From positions 1-64,000 of the forward strand of contig JAZSEA010000014.1 in the NCBI GenBank assembly GCA_045531455.1: a DNA stretch of 64,000 nt. The letters run 5' to 3'. A model generated the notes under the pieces. The model did not search any database. It was not told the DNA's origin and saw only the letters and a program-made list of their open reading frames with translations. The position numbers and the translations under genes were made by a program. The DNA is from CAG-390 sp045531455. Lineage in GTDB: Bacteria > Bacillota > Clostridia > Oscillospirales > CAG-272. Below, in pieces: positions 24,488 through 33,282 of the stretch; positions within the stretch are counted from its first letter, which is position 1, and every line of letters starts with the position of its first letter.

Positions 24488-26554
24488 ATGATTGACGAAA
24501 AAATCACAAATGCAGAAGAAAAGGCTGAGGATATCGTGATACCCGAAGCCGAAGAGGAGGTCATCCCCGAGGCGGAGCTTATCGAGCTCGATCCCGAGGG
24601 AACCGAGATCTCGACCGTCGTTGACGCGGCTTACACCGAGGATCAGATCCAGGTCCTTGAGGGACTTGAGGCTGTCCGCAAGCGTCCCGGTATGTACATC
24701 GGTACCACTTCCTCGCGCGGTCTGCATCATCTTGTCAACGAGATCGTTGACAACTCCATCGACGAGGCTCTGGCGGGTCACTGCGACCTGATCGAGGTCA
24801 CCGTCAACCCCGACAACAGCATCACCGTTGAGGACAACGGTCGAGGCATCCCCGCGGGTATCCATCCGACTCAGGGCATCCCCACCCTCGAGGTCGTCTA
24901 CACCATCCTCCACGCAGGCGGAAAATTCGGCGGCGAGGGATATAAGATCGCGGGCGGTCTGCACGGCGTCGGTGCGTCCGTCGTAAACGCGCTTTCCGAA
25001 TGGCTCGAGGTCGAGGACGTTGTCGACGGCATCAAATATTCCGAAAGATTCGTTCACGGTGCGGTTGATCGTCCCTTTAAGTGCCACGGTCCCGTCGGCG
25101 AGGGCGAGAAGCAGCACGGCGTAACCGTAACCTTCAAGCCCGACGGAACTATCTTTGAGACTACCGTTTTCGATTACGAAATGCTACTGACCCGTATGCG
25201 CGAGCAGGCGTTCCTCAACGCGGGCATCCGCATCAAGCTGATCGACGCGCGCCTCGAGGAGCCCAAGGTCAATGACCTTATGTTCGAGGGCGGTATCCGC
25301 AATTTCGTATCCTTCCTCAACGAGCAGAAGCACACAGATCTCGTTCACGAGAACGTCATCTATATGCACGGCGAGAAGGGCACAAGTCAGGCGGAGGTTG
25401 CGCTTCAGTACAACACTTCCTACAACGAGACCATTCTCACCTTTGCAAACAATATGAACACCATCGAGGGCGGTACTCACGAGACCGGCTTCAAGTCGGC
25501 TCTGACCCGTGTTCTCAACGATTACGCGCGCAAGAACGGTATACTCAAGGAATCGGACAAGGCTCTTTCGGGCGAGGATGTCCGCGAGGGTATCTGCGCC
25601 ATCATCTCGGTCAAGCTCCAGAACGCGCAGTTCGAGAGCCAGACCAAGGCAAAGCTCGGAAACTCCGAGATCCGCGCGCTCGTTGACAGCACCGTGACCG
25701 CGCGTCTCACCGAATTCCTCGAGGAAAATCCCTCGGTTGCGCGTGCGATCCTCGATAAGGCACTTGCGGCATCGAGAGCGCGTGAGGCTGCAAGAAAGGC
25801 TCGAGAAATGACGAGACGTAAGGGTCTTCTCGAGGGCTCTTCGCTTCCCGGAAAGCTTGCAGACTGTCAGACGAGAGACGTTGCGCTCGCCGAGCTCTAC
25901 CTCGTAGAGGGAGACTCCGCGGGAGGCTCCGCAAAGGGCGGACGCGACTCTAAATTTCAGGCGATCCTTCCCCTCCGCGGTAAGATCCTCAACGTCGAAA
26001 AGAGCCGTCTTGACAAGGTCTACTCCTCGATCTCTGTCATTCCGATCGTTCAGGCACTCGGATGCGGTATCGGCGAGGATTTCGATATCACAAAGCTCCG
26101 CTACGGCAAGATCATTCTTATGGCGGATGCCGACGTCGACGGTTCGCATATCCGTATCCTGCTTCTGACCTTCCTCTTCAGACATATGCCGAAGCTTATC
26201 GAAGAGGGTCACGTTTACCTGGCACAGCCGCCTCTTTACAAGATCTTCAAGCCCGCAAAGAAGGGCGGATTCATCAGATACGCATACTCCGACGAGGAAC
26301 GCGATGCCATTATGGCAGAGCTCGGTGATCTTCAGGGCGTTGAGACAAGCCGTTACAAGGGTCTTGGTGAGATGCCCGCAGAACAGCTCTGGGAGACCAC
26401 TATGGACCCCGAGCGCCGCATCCTTCTCCGAGTCACAATGGAGGACGCAATGATCTGCGACCAGACCTTCTCGCTCCTTATGGGCGACAAGGTTGAGCCG
26501 AGACGTGAATTCATCGAGCAGAACGCTAAATACGCGACCAACCTCGACATTTAA
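24488..26554 (+). CDS. gyrB: DNA gyrase subunit B
   Basis: The 688-aa ATPase subunit of DNA gyrase. The ATP site includes EDNGRGIP near residue 117 and a GLHGVGASVVNALS segment near 155-168. The TOPRIM domain has EGDSAGGSAKGGRD near 473, and the C-terminus ends in the family-typical KYATNLDI. There is an acidic N-terminal extension of about 45 residues before the usual start of the family (DQIQVLEGLEAVRKRPGMY). AAAGGAAG before ATG 24488 supports the extended start. gyrA is separated from it by a PfkB-type kinase gene instead of following directly. Confidence 0.96.
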   Translation: MIDEKITNAEEKAEDIVIPEAEEEVIPEAELIELDPEGTEISTVVDAAYTEDQIQVLEGLEAVRKRPGMYIGTTSSRGLHHLVNEIVDNSIDEALAGHCDLIEVTVNPDNSITVEDNGRGIPAGIHPTQGIPTLEVVYTILHAGGKFGGEGYKIAGGLHGVGASVVNALSEWLEVEDVVDGIKYSERFVHGAVDRPFKCHGPVGEGEKQHGVTVTFKPDGTIFETTVFDYEMLLTRMREQAFLNAGIRIKLIDARLEEPKVNDLMFEGGIRNFVSFLNEQKHTDLVHENVIYMHGEKGTSQAEVALQYNTSYNETILTFANNMNTIEGGTHETGFKSALTRVLNDYARKNGILKESDKALSGEDVREGICAIISVKLQNAQFESQTKAKLGNSEIRALVDSTVTARLTEFLEENPSVARAILDKALAASRAREAARKAREMTRRKGLLEGSSLPGKLADCQTRDVALAELYLVEGDSAGGSAKGGRDSKFQAILPLRGKILNVEKSRLDKVYSSISVIPIVQALGCGIGEDFDITKLRYGKIILMADADVDGSHIRILLLTFLFRHMPKLIEEGHVYLAQPPLYKIFKPAKKGGFIRYAYSDEERDAIMAELGDLQGVETSRYKGLGEMPAEQLWETTMDPERRILLRVTMEDAMICDQTFSLLMGDKVEPRREFIEQNAKYATNLDI

Positions 26555-26557
26555 TTG

Positions 26558-27703
26558 ATGAGACATCAAAGAGATATAAAACTCAAGGATTTCAGCGACA
26601 TTCCCGAGCTTCCCGACGAGTGTTTCGACAAAAATATGCCCAAAAAGCAGAAATTTGCCGTTCTCTCGCTCAATCCGGGCATCGACCGCGCGCTTTATCT
26701 GCCGTCTCCGCTATCCGAGGGCAGTCTCAACCGTGCCGCAAGGAGTGTGACCACTCAGGGCTCGAAGGGCGCGAACGTGGCTATAATGCTTCACCGCCTC
26801 GGCTGTGACGTCGAATATTACACTTTCGGCGGCGGCGAGTTTGGCGATCTCGCAAATTCATTCCTCACCCGTGAGGGTATCAAGGTCCATTCGGTCGAAA
26901 CTCTCTGCGGAGTCAGACTCAACACCAAGGTCATCGATTCAAATTGCACCTGCACGGAGCTCAACGAGCGCGGCGGAGTATTTTTGCCGAGCGAAACTGC
27001 GGCTCTGACTGAGCAATTTCTCGCAACGGATGCCGACGTCATCTGTCTGTGCGGAAGTATTCCACAGGGTGTGGAAAAAGATGTGTATAAAGTCTTTACC
27101 GAATTCGGAAAATCCACAGGAAAGCGTGTCGTTCTCGATTGTGACGGCGATGCTCTCGTCCTCGGACTCGAGGCTTGTCCCGATATTATCAAGCCGAATG
27201 AGTATGAGCTCCAAAATCTCGGTCTTTCCACAGGACTTTTCGGCGAGTTTTCAACAGACCCCATGGAGCGTCTGCGTGAAATCACAGAAGCCTGTGCAAA
27301 AGTGGCAAAAAAATACTCCGTGACCGTTATCTGCACACGCGGTGCGGAGGGCTCGGTACACGTAAATCCGCAGGGCGAGGTCATCACAAGAGACTCAATG
27401 AAGGTCCGTATGATCGGTTTTTCGGGCGCGGGTGATACTTTCCTCTCGGGATATATTGCCGCAAGGTTCGACAAGGGATTTACCGAAGAATACGCCCTCA
27501 TCTGCGCGACTGCGGCGGGCGCGATGAAGGTCGTGCTTGAAGGAAGCGAGCTTCCCGAAGCGACCGACATCGACGAGGCTGTTGACGATATCATCCGTCC
27601 GAAATCAAAAGAGTTTAAAAATATTCGTATAGAAGAAACAATATTGGAAGGTATAGAACCGTGGAACATAAAGAAGATTTGTCATTCAGAAACCAAAAAA
27701 TAA
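26558..27703 (+). CDS. PfkB-family sugar kinase, 1-phosphofructokinase-like
   Basis: A 381-aa kinase of the ribokinase/PfkB family, closest in layout to 1-phosphofructokinase and tagatose-6-phosphate kinase. The N-terminal half has LNPGIDRALYL and QGSKGANVAIMLHRLG (sugar and first PfkB signature). The C-terminal signature GFSGAGDTFLSGY holds the catalytic Asp and anion hole near residue 290. It starts 3 nt after the gyrB stop and its last 43 nt overlap the gyrA start, so all three genes are coupled. A TTG at 26555 is a possible alternative start. An N-terminal extension of about 30 residues before the usual beginning is uncommon. No fru transporter is adjacent. Confidence 0.85.
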   Translation: MRHQRDIKLKDFSDIPELPDECFDKNMPKKQKFAVLSLNPGIDRALYLPSPLSEGSLNRAARSVTTQGSKGANVAIMLHRLGCDVEYYTFGGGEFGDLANSFLTREGIKVHSVETLCGVRLNTKVIDSNCTCTELNERGGVFLPSETAALTEQFLATDADVICLCGSIPQGVEKDVYKVFTEFGKSTGKRVVLDCDGDALVLGLEACPDIIKPNEYELQNLGLSTGLFGEFSTDPMERLREITEACAKVAKKYSVTVICTRGAEGSVHVNPQGEVITRDSMKVRMIGFSGAGDTFLSGYIAARFDKGFTEEYALICATAAGAMKVVLEGSELPEATDIDEAVDDIIRPKSKEFKNIRIEETILEGIEPWNIKKICHSETKK

Positions 27704-30132
27704 TCGACGTTGAAATGTCGAGCGAGGTCAAAAAGTCCTTTATCGAGTATTCGATGTCGGTCATCACTTCGCGTGCGCTTCCCGACGTCCGCGACGGTAT
27801 GAAGCCGGGTCAGAGACGTATCCTCTGGGCTATGTACGAGGATCATCTTACCTCCGACCGCGCTTTCTACAAGTCCGCAACGACCGTCGGTAACGTGCTC
27901 GGCCGTTACCATCCTCACGGTGATGCCGCAGTTTACGGCACGATGGTAAGAATGGCGCAGGATTTCTCCCTGCGTTACCCCCTCGTTGAGGGCTCGGGTA
28001 ACTTCGGTTCGGTGGACGGCGACCCGCCTGCCGCTTACCGTTACACCGAGGCAAGACTTGCTAAAATTTCGGACGAGATGCTCCGCGATATCGAAAAGAA
28101 CGTCATTGTTATGAATAAAAACTTCGATAACCGCCGCGACGAGCCCTCCGTCCTTCCCTCGCGCTTCCCGAACCTGCTTGTAAACGGTTCGGTAGGTATC
28201 GCCGTCGGTATGGCGACCAACATCCCTCCCCACAACCTCGGCGAGGTAGTTGACGCGGTCGTTTACCGTATGGAAAATCCCGATTGCGACACCTTTGCTC
28301 TGATGGAATTCATCAAGGGTCCCGACTTCCCGACAGCCGCCATCATCTACGGAGTCAACGGCATTAAGGAAGCATATCTCACGGGTAAGGGCAAGATCAT
28401 GGTCCGCGCCCGCGCAGAGGTTGAAGAGGACAGGCGCCGCATCATCATCACCGAGATCCCCTACGGCGTAAACAAGAGCCTGCTTTGCGAGTCGATCGCA
28501 AATCTCGTTAAGGAAAAGCGAATCGAGGGTATCACCGAGCTGCGCGACGAATCGGGCAGAGACGGTATGCGTATTGTCGTTGAATACCGCCGCGACGCAA
28601 ACGGCGAAATTATCCTCAAACAGCTCTACAAATACAGCCAGCTCGAGGACACCTGCGCGGTCAATATGCTCGCGCTCGTGAACGGCGAGCCGAAGGTACT
28701 TCCCCTTATCAGCATTATCGATGAATATATAGCGCATCAGGAATCGGTCGTAACGAGAAGAACTCAGTTCGAGCTCGACCGCGCTCTTGCACGCGCACAC
28801 ATCCTCGAGGGCTACGCGATCGCGCTCGACAACATCGACGAGATTGTTGAGCTTATGAAGACCTCAAAGTCGATCCCCGACTCGAAGGCGAGACTCTGCG
28901 AGAGATACGGACTCACCGATATTCAGGCGCAGGCGATCGTCGAGATGACTCTCGGTAGACTCACCGGTCTCGAGCGCGACAAGATCCTTGACGAGCTCGA
29001 GCGTCTGCACAAGCTTATCGAGGAGCTCCGCGCTATCCTTGGCGACATCGACAAGGTAAAGGAGATCGTCAAGACCGAGCTTCTTGAGATCAAGCGCAAG
29101 TACGGCGACGAACGCCGCACCGAGATCGTTGAGGCTGCCGACGATATCCTCCTTGAGGACCTCATCGAGAAGCACGATTGTGTCATCACGATCAGCCATT
29201 CGGGCTATATCAAGCGTCAGCACGCCGATACCTATTCGGCTCAGAGACGAGGCGGCAAGGGCATCATCGGTATGTCGACCAAGGACGAGGACTTCATCGA
29301 GAAGGTTATGGTTATGCACAGCCACTCGAACCTTATGATGTTCACCTCGCAGGGTAAGGTCTATATGCGCAAGGCATATATGATCCCCGAGGCGGGCAGA
29401 ACCGCGAAGGGCACCAATATCGTAAACATCCTCGAGCTTCAGCCCGGCGAAAAGATCACGACCGTCATCGAGGTCGACAACTTCGACAATTCCGAGGACA
29501 GATTCCTCACGATGGTCACAAAGAACGGCGTTCTCAAGAGAACAAAGCTCTCCGAGTTTGAATATCAGCGCCGTGGCGGTAAGATCGCGATCGGTCTTGA
29601 CGAGGGCGACGAGCTTGTCGGCGTTCTCCTCACCGAGGGCAAGAGCGACATCATCATCGCGTCGGCTTCGGGTAACGCCGTCAAGTTTACCGAGGAAGGC
29701 GCACGTACGATGGGACGTACCGCGCGCGGCGTTATAGGTATCAGACTCCGCGGCGACGATCGCGTTGTCGGCGTAGTTGCTTCCGAGGAGGGCAAGCACC
29801 TTCTGACGATCACCGAGCTCGGCTACGGTAAGCGAAGCGAATTTGATGACTTCAGACTTATGAAGAGCCGCGGCGGTATGGGCGTAATGTGCCATAACGT
29901 CACCGAAAGAACGGGCAGAGTCGTCGGAATCTCGGCTGTCAGCGAGGACGACGATATTATGATCATCACCGAGGGCGGAACCATCATCCGTACCGCGGTC
30001 GACAGCATCCCCGTTTACGGCAGAAGTGCCGCGGGAGTTATCGTAATGCGAGTCACAGACGGTCAGGCTTGCGCAGGCTTCACCACCGTCCCCAAGGCGG
30101 AGGAAGAGGACGCGGGGACTGAGGAAGAATAA
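27661..30132 (+). CDS. gyrA: DNA gyrase subunit A
   Basis: The 823-aa DNA-cleaving subunit. The breakage-reunion domain has the catalytic Tyr at residue 128 in AAYRYTEAR, and the C-terminal beta-pinwheel has the QRRGGKG GyrA box near residue 535. GTG 27661 is used as start, with GGAAGG about 8 nt upstream; it lies inside the kinase gene. The quinolone-resistance region reads HPHGDAAVYGT, so the positions of E. coli Ser83 and Asp87 are Ala and Gly. Length and domain order are normal. Confidence 0.96.
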   Translation: MEHKEDLSFRNQKIIDVEMSSEVKKSFIEYSMSVITSRALPDVRDGMKPGQRRILWAMYEDHLTSDRAFYKSATTVGNVLGRYHPHGDAAVYGTMVRMAQDFSLRYPLVEGSGNFGSVDGDPPAAYRYTEARLAKISDEMLRDIEKNVIVMNKNFDNRRDEPSVLPSRFPNLLVNGSVGIAVGMATNIPPHNLGEVVDAVVYRMENPDCDTFALMEFIKGPDFPTAAIIYGVNGIKEAYLTGKGKIMVRARAEVEEDRRRIIITEIPYGVNKSLLCESIANLVKEKRIEGITELRDESGRDGMRIVVEYRRDANGEIILKQLYKYSQLEDTCAVNMLALVNGEPKVLPLISIIDEYIAHQESVVTRRTQFELDRALARAHILEGYAIALDNIDEIVELMKTSKSIPDSKARLCERYGLTDIQAQAIVEMTLGRLTGLERDKILDELERLHKLIEELRAILGDIDKVKEIVKTELLEIKRKYGDERRTEIVEAADDILLEDLIEKHDCVITISHSGYIKRQHADTYSAQRRGGKGIIGMSTKDEDFIEKVMVMHSHSNLMMFTSQGKVYMRKAYMIPEAGRTAKGTNIVNILELQPGEKITTVIEVDNFDNSEDRFLTMVTKNGVLKRTKLSEFEYQRRGGKIAIGLDEGDELVGVLLTEGKSDIIIASASGNAVKFTEEGARTMGRTARGVIGIRLRGDDRVVGVVASEEGKHLLTITELGYGKRSEFDDFRLMKSRGGMGVMCHNVTERTGRVVGISAVSEDDDIMIITEGGTIIRTAVDSIPVYGRSAAGVIVMRVTDGQACAGFTTVPKAEEEDAGTEEE

Positions 30133-30134
30133 AA

Positions 30135-30372
30135 GTGGCTAGTGGCTAGTGACTAGTGAAATGAAAATTTTCGAGCCGAAAGGCGCGCAAATATTCATTT
30201 TAATAAAAAGCATAAAGTTTTTTGAAGAGTCAAGAGAAACTTTTTCTCAAAAAAGTTTCTCTTGTGGGGTATGGGGCAACGCCCCGAAATGTGCTTCAAG
30301 CAGACTGCGCCCCGCAGGATGCTTGGAAGGAGTAAAAAGTGCTTGCCAAAGCAAGCACTTTTTTGCTCCTTC
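30135..30372 (+). repeat. 7-bp repeat block and four-hairpin repeat, copy C, after gyrA
   Basis: AGTGGCT, AGTGGCT, AGTGACT, AGTGAAA heptamers (30135-30162) precede GAAAATTTTCGAGCC. Then come stems AGAAACTTTTT/AAAAAGTTTCT (30235-30260), GGGGC/GCCCC (30273-30285), CAAGCA/TGCTTG (30297-30325) and the nested hairpin GAAGGAG..AGTGCTTG/CAAGCACT..CTCCTTC (30326-30372). The last also looks like a terminator (U-rich CACTTTTTT), so it may end gyrA transcription. Confidence 0.75.
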
Positions 30373-30984
30373 ATTCTTATGAATGTTTTTTTTTTACAAC
30401 GTTTAACCTTGATGAGTTAAATAATGTCAGTAAATAATACTCATTCGACATCTTCACCCACAGCCCCTCCGCCCGAAGTTTTTGCTTAGAATTAAAAAAT
30501 GACACGATCGCGTTCTCCTTCCACCGCTCCCCCGCGGTCCCCCGTCTCGCTGCGGCTCGGGCACGCCGCGGGTCTGACAGTCCCCCGGACTGTCATTCAA
30601 TACCGCGTCGCCGCTTCGCTACCTCACGGAGGGAGGCAAAGGGTTTGTGCAAATCTCGATGTTTCTACAGCGAATATCGTTTGTATTAATAATTTTGCAT
30701 ATTTAAATAGGAATATTTTATTTTAATCAGTTTGCACTCACAATGGAGTATAGGCAAACCTTTTCAATAAAATATTCCTTTTTGCTTTTTTAGGTTAATA
30801 TATAACGATGTTCGTTGAATACCCGAAGAAATTCGAAGTGACTCTTTTACCTCCCTCCGGGAGGGAGGGGGACCACACGAACGTGTGGTGGAAGGAGAAC
30901 GCGATCGAACCCTTTTACATTTTGCCGCACGAGCTTCGGGCAGAGAGTGATAGCTTGTGGTTTTTTGCAAACTTTTTCAATAAA
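30373..30984. repeat. Repeat-filled gap with inverted GGGGGACC elements
   Basis: No gene is seen. A degenerate element (30505-30640, hairpin ACCGC/GCGGT at 30523-30538, ending GGAGGGAGGCAAAG) faces a reverse copy (30848-30900, hairpin ACCACACG/CGTGTGGT) across an AT-rich stretch. GGTTTGTGCAAA-like and GCAAACC-like segments lie at the inner edges. Short open frames here are repeat artefacts. Confidence 0.65.
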
Positions 30985-31392
30985 TTATTCCTTCACCAAT
31001 TCCTTAAGCACCCTATCGAATTCGGGAAAGGAGCGGCGGAGTGCGATCGGTCTTCCATCGGGCGTGAGAAAGCAATGCGAGGTCTTGCCGACGGCAACGG
31101 TCTCCCCCGCGGACGTAAAAGTATATCCGATAAATAGCCTGATCCCCTTGAATTCGAGTATTGAAGGCGTGACTTCAACCTCATCTCCGAATTTTAGGGG
31201 TTTTTTGTATTCACATTCAACCGAAAGCACGGGCGAGATGATCCCGTCCTCCTCGAGCTTGACGTATCCGTACCCGATCTGATCGAGAAAATCGACGCGC
31301 GCCTCCTCCATCCATTTTATGTAGTTCGAATGATGCGCCACGCCCATCTTGTTGGTCTCGTGATACTGCACCTTGCGTATATACGGTCTCAT
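30985..31392 (-). CDS. Hotdog-fold acyl-CoA thioesterase (YbgC/4-HBT type)
   Basis: A 135-aa hotdog thioesterase, the usual length for the YbgC/4-hydroxybenzoyl-CoA group, which hydrolyse acyl-CoA or acyl-ACP. The core reads YHETNKMGVAHHSNYIKWMEEAR near residues 9-31. The family normally has Asp-Thr-Asp or Glu-Thr-Asp there; here the third residue is Asn. The rest of the fold, including VECEYKKPLKFGDEVEV, is intact. No ribosome site stronger than GGGGGAGA is seen before ATG 31392. It stands alone, divergent from the hydrolase at 31588. It could be active on a different substrate or have a changed mechanism. Confidence 0.83.
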   Translation of the reverse strand: MRPYIRKVQYHETNKMGVAHHSNYIKWMEEARVDFLDQIGYGYVKLEEDGIISPVLSVECEYKKPLKFGDEVEVTPSILEFKGIRLFIGYTFTSAGETVAVGKTSHCFLTPDGRPIALRRSFPEFDRVLKELVKE

Positions 31393-31533
31393 ATTCTCTC
31401 CCCCTTTTGGCTTTTTTCAATTAATTATACCACACCGTGTGCGATTTTTCAAGTGAAAAACCCTCCACTAAAGCATTTCCACCAAAAATTCGCCTTCAAA
31501 ATTGTGAAAATTGCATATATCCATCCTTGCCCA

Positions 31534-31546
31534 AATATGGTATAAT
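31534..31546 (+). promoter_or_regulatory. Extended -10 promoter of the EEP hydrolase gene
   Basis: TATGGTATAAT at about 31536-31546 has the extended TGn and full TATAAT, 41 bp before ATG 31588. No clear -35 box is seen. Confidence 0.5.
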
Positions 31547-31587
31547 CAAATATATCACCCGGTCCACCGACCTGAAAGGAACACACC

Positions 31588-32394
31588 ATGTCATCTTTAA
31601 CCTCCCGTACTCCGAACGCCGACGTTCGCGTCATGTCCAGCAACATCCTTTTTGATAAGACCCTCGCAGACCGTCTCCCCCTGATTGCCGACTACTATCG
31701 CGCGAGCGATGCCGATCTGATCGGTATGCAGGAGGTAAATCGCGTCGGAATCGCACTTTTTGAGACTCTCGCGGACCTTTATGCTCCCGTCGCGCTCAGC
31801 CACGCCGACGGCAAGCATTGCTACACACCGATCCTCTACCGCACCGACCGTTTTGATCTGATCGAGGGCGGCAGCGAGCTCTACCGCAGCCGCGGTACCG
31901 ATACCAAATCTATGTCCTGGGCGGTCGTTTCCGACAAGGAAAGCGGCAAAAAGCTGGCTCTGATCAACTCTCACGGCTCGCTGATCCTCAAGCATTACAA
32001 TCTTGATGCTACCGACGCCGTCGAGGGCGAGCTCTGGCGCGTCGATAACGTCTGTCAGATGCTCGAAAAGAAGGACGAGCTTCGCGAAAAATACGGCGAA
32101 GCGCTTCCCGTTTTCATCACGGGCGACTTCAACACCTACGCGCACCGCGAGTCGATCCAGAATATGAAGAAGGTCCTGCCCGACAGCGCAGACGTCGCAA
32201 CCCTCGGCTCGACCGCGGGCATCAACTCCTTCCATCGCGTTCCCGGTCGCCCCTGCGACGAGGGTACTCCGATCGATTACGTCTTCGTCACCGATGACGC
32301 TGTCCGCGTCCTCGTTCATTGCATCCCCCACGACGAAACCGCCCTCGCCATCTCCGACCATTGCCCCGTGTACGTTGACGCTCAGTTGAATTGA
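31588..32394 (+). CDS. Endonuclease/exonuclease/phosphatase-family hydrolase
   Basis: A 268-aa EEP-fold phosphoesterase. Family motifs in order are RVMSSNIL (Asn), GMQEVN near residue 48 (metal-binding Glu), ITGDFNTYAH near 190 (Asp and Asn), PIDYVFVTDD near 230 and ISDHCPVYVD at the end (Asp-His pair). No signal peptide is present, so it is probably cytoplasmic. Substrates in the family range from DNA to phosphoinositides, sphingomyelin and nucleotides; this one cannot be assigned. AAAGGAAC precedes ATG 31588. It shares a bidirectional terminator with the convergent aldolase gene. Confidence 0.85.
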   Translation: MSSLTSRTPNADVRVMSSNILFDKTLADRLPLIADYYRASDADLIGMQEVNRVGIALFETLADLYAPVALSHADGKHCYTPILYRTDRFDLIEGGSELYRSRGTDTKSMSWAVVSDKESGKKLALINSHGSLILKHYNLDATDAVEGELWRVDNVCQMLEKKDELREKYGEALPVFITGDFNTYAHRESIQNMKKVLPDSADVATLGSTAGINSFHRVPGRPCDEGTPIDYVFVTDDAVRVLVHCIPHDETALAISDHCPVYVDAQLN

Positions 32395-32395
32395 T

Positions 32396-32432
32396 AAAAA
32401 CAGGCAGAGTTCAAATTTACTCTGCCTGTTTT
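32396..32432. terminator. Bidirectional rho-independent terminator
   Basis: AAAAACAGGCAGAGT pairs with ACTCTGCCTGTTTT across an 8-nt loop, serving both the EEP gene and the convergent aldolase gene. Confidence 0.88.
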
Positions 32433-32438
32433 CATTAT

Positions 32439-33269
32439 TTACGCCCTTCCGTTTGAGCCGAAGAGGAGCATTTTTTTCATTGTGGCTTCCTTGACGGCGG
32501 CGCTCATTGCGCCCATAACGTCGGTCATACCCTTGCCCGCGGCGTAATTATCGTGCGCGGCTTTGACACAGGCGGCGTTGATATCGGTGAATATATTGAT
32601 CTTCGAGATTCCCGCGGCTATGGCGCGGCGGAAATCCTCGTCGCCAAGCCCCGATCCTCCGTGGAGAACGAGGGGTGCATCGATCATCGACGCGATCTTC
32701 TCGATACGCTCAAAATCAAGCTGAGGCTTGAATTTATAAGCTCCGTGCGAGGTGCCGACGGCAATCGCAAGCGCGTCACAGCCCGTAAATTCGGCAAATC
32801 TCTTTGCCTCGTCGGGGTCTGTGTAGGCATCCGAGGGCACGCTGACCTCCTCGGTACCGACGTGACCGATCTCAGCCTCGACGGTGATGCCCTTTGAGTG
32901 CGAATAATCGCAGATCGCCTTGACCGCGGAGAGGTTTTCCTCAAATCCGAGGGTCGAGCAGTCGTACATTACCGATGAAAATCCGAGCGCGATCGCCTTT
33001 TTGACGTTCTCCTCGGTAAGACCGTGGTCAAAATGGAGAACTACGGGCACGCTTGCGCGCTTTGCCATCGGCAGAAGCATATTGGCAAGATCGTCGAGCC
33101 CCGAATAGCAGAGCAGACACTCCGCGCTTCCGATGATGACGGGCGAGCGAAGCTCCTCTGCCGCCGCAAGGACGCCCATAGCCATCTCAAGGTTGACGGT
33201 GTTGAAGAGTCCGACCGCGTATTTGTTCTTCTTTGCGTCGCGTAAAACTTCGTTGAGTGTAACTAACAT
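32439..33269 (-). CDS. Class II fructose-bisphosphate-type aldolase
   Basis: A 276-aa zinc aldolase of the FbaA/GatY/KbaY family that splits ketose (bis)phosphates to dihydroxyacetone phosphate and an aldehyde. LHFDHGLT near residue 80 carries the catalytic Asp and a zinc His. VEAEIGHVGTEE near 130 and LHGGSGLGDEDF near 205 (zinc His and phosphate loop) follow, then NIFTDINAA. GAAAGGGAAAAA precedes ATG 33269. It lies 13 nt after the DeoR gene on the same strand, so both are one operon. Together with the divergent kinase and isomerase it would complete a sugar pathway. Confidence 0.9.
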   Translation of the reverse strand: MLVTLNEVLRDAKKNKYAVGLFNTVNLEMAMGVLAAAEELRSPVIIGSAECLLCYSGLDDLANMLLPMAKRASVPVVLHFDHGLTEENVKKAIALGFSSVMYDCSTLGFEENLSAVKAICDYSHSKGITVEAEIGHVGTEEVSVPSDAYTDPDEAKRFAEFTGCDALAIAVGTSHGAYKFKPQLDFERIEKIASMIDAPLVLHGGSGLGDEDFRRAIAAGISKINIFTDINAACVKAAHDNYAAGKGMTDVMGAMSAAVKEATMKKMLLFGSNGRA

Positions 33270-33282
33270 AATTTTTCCCTTT

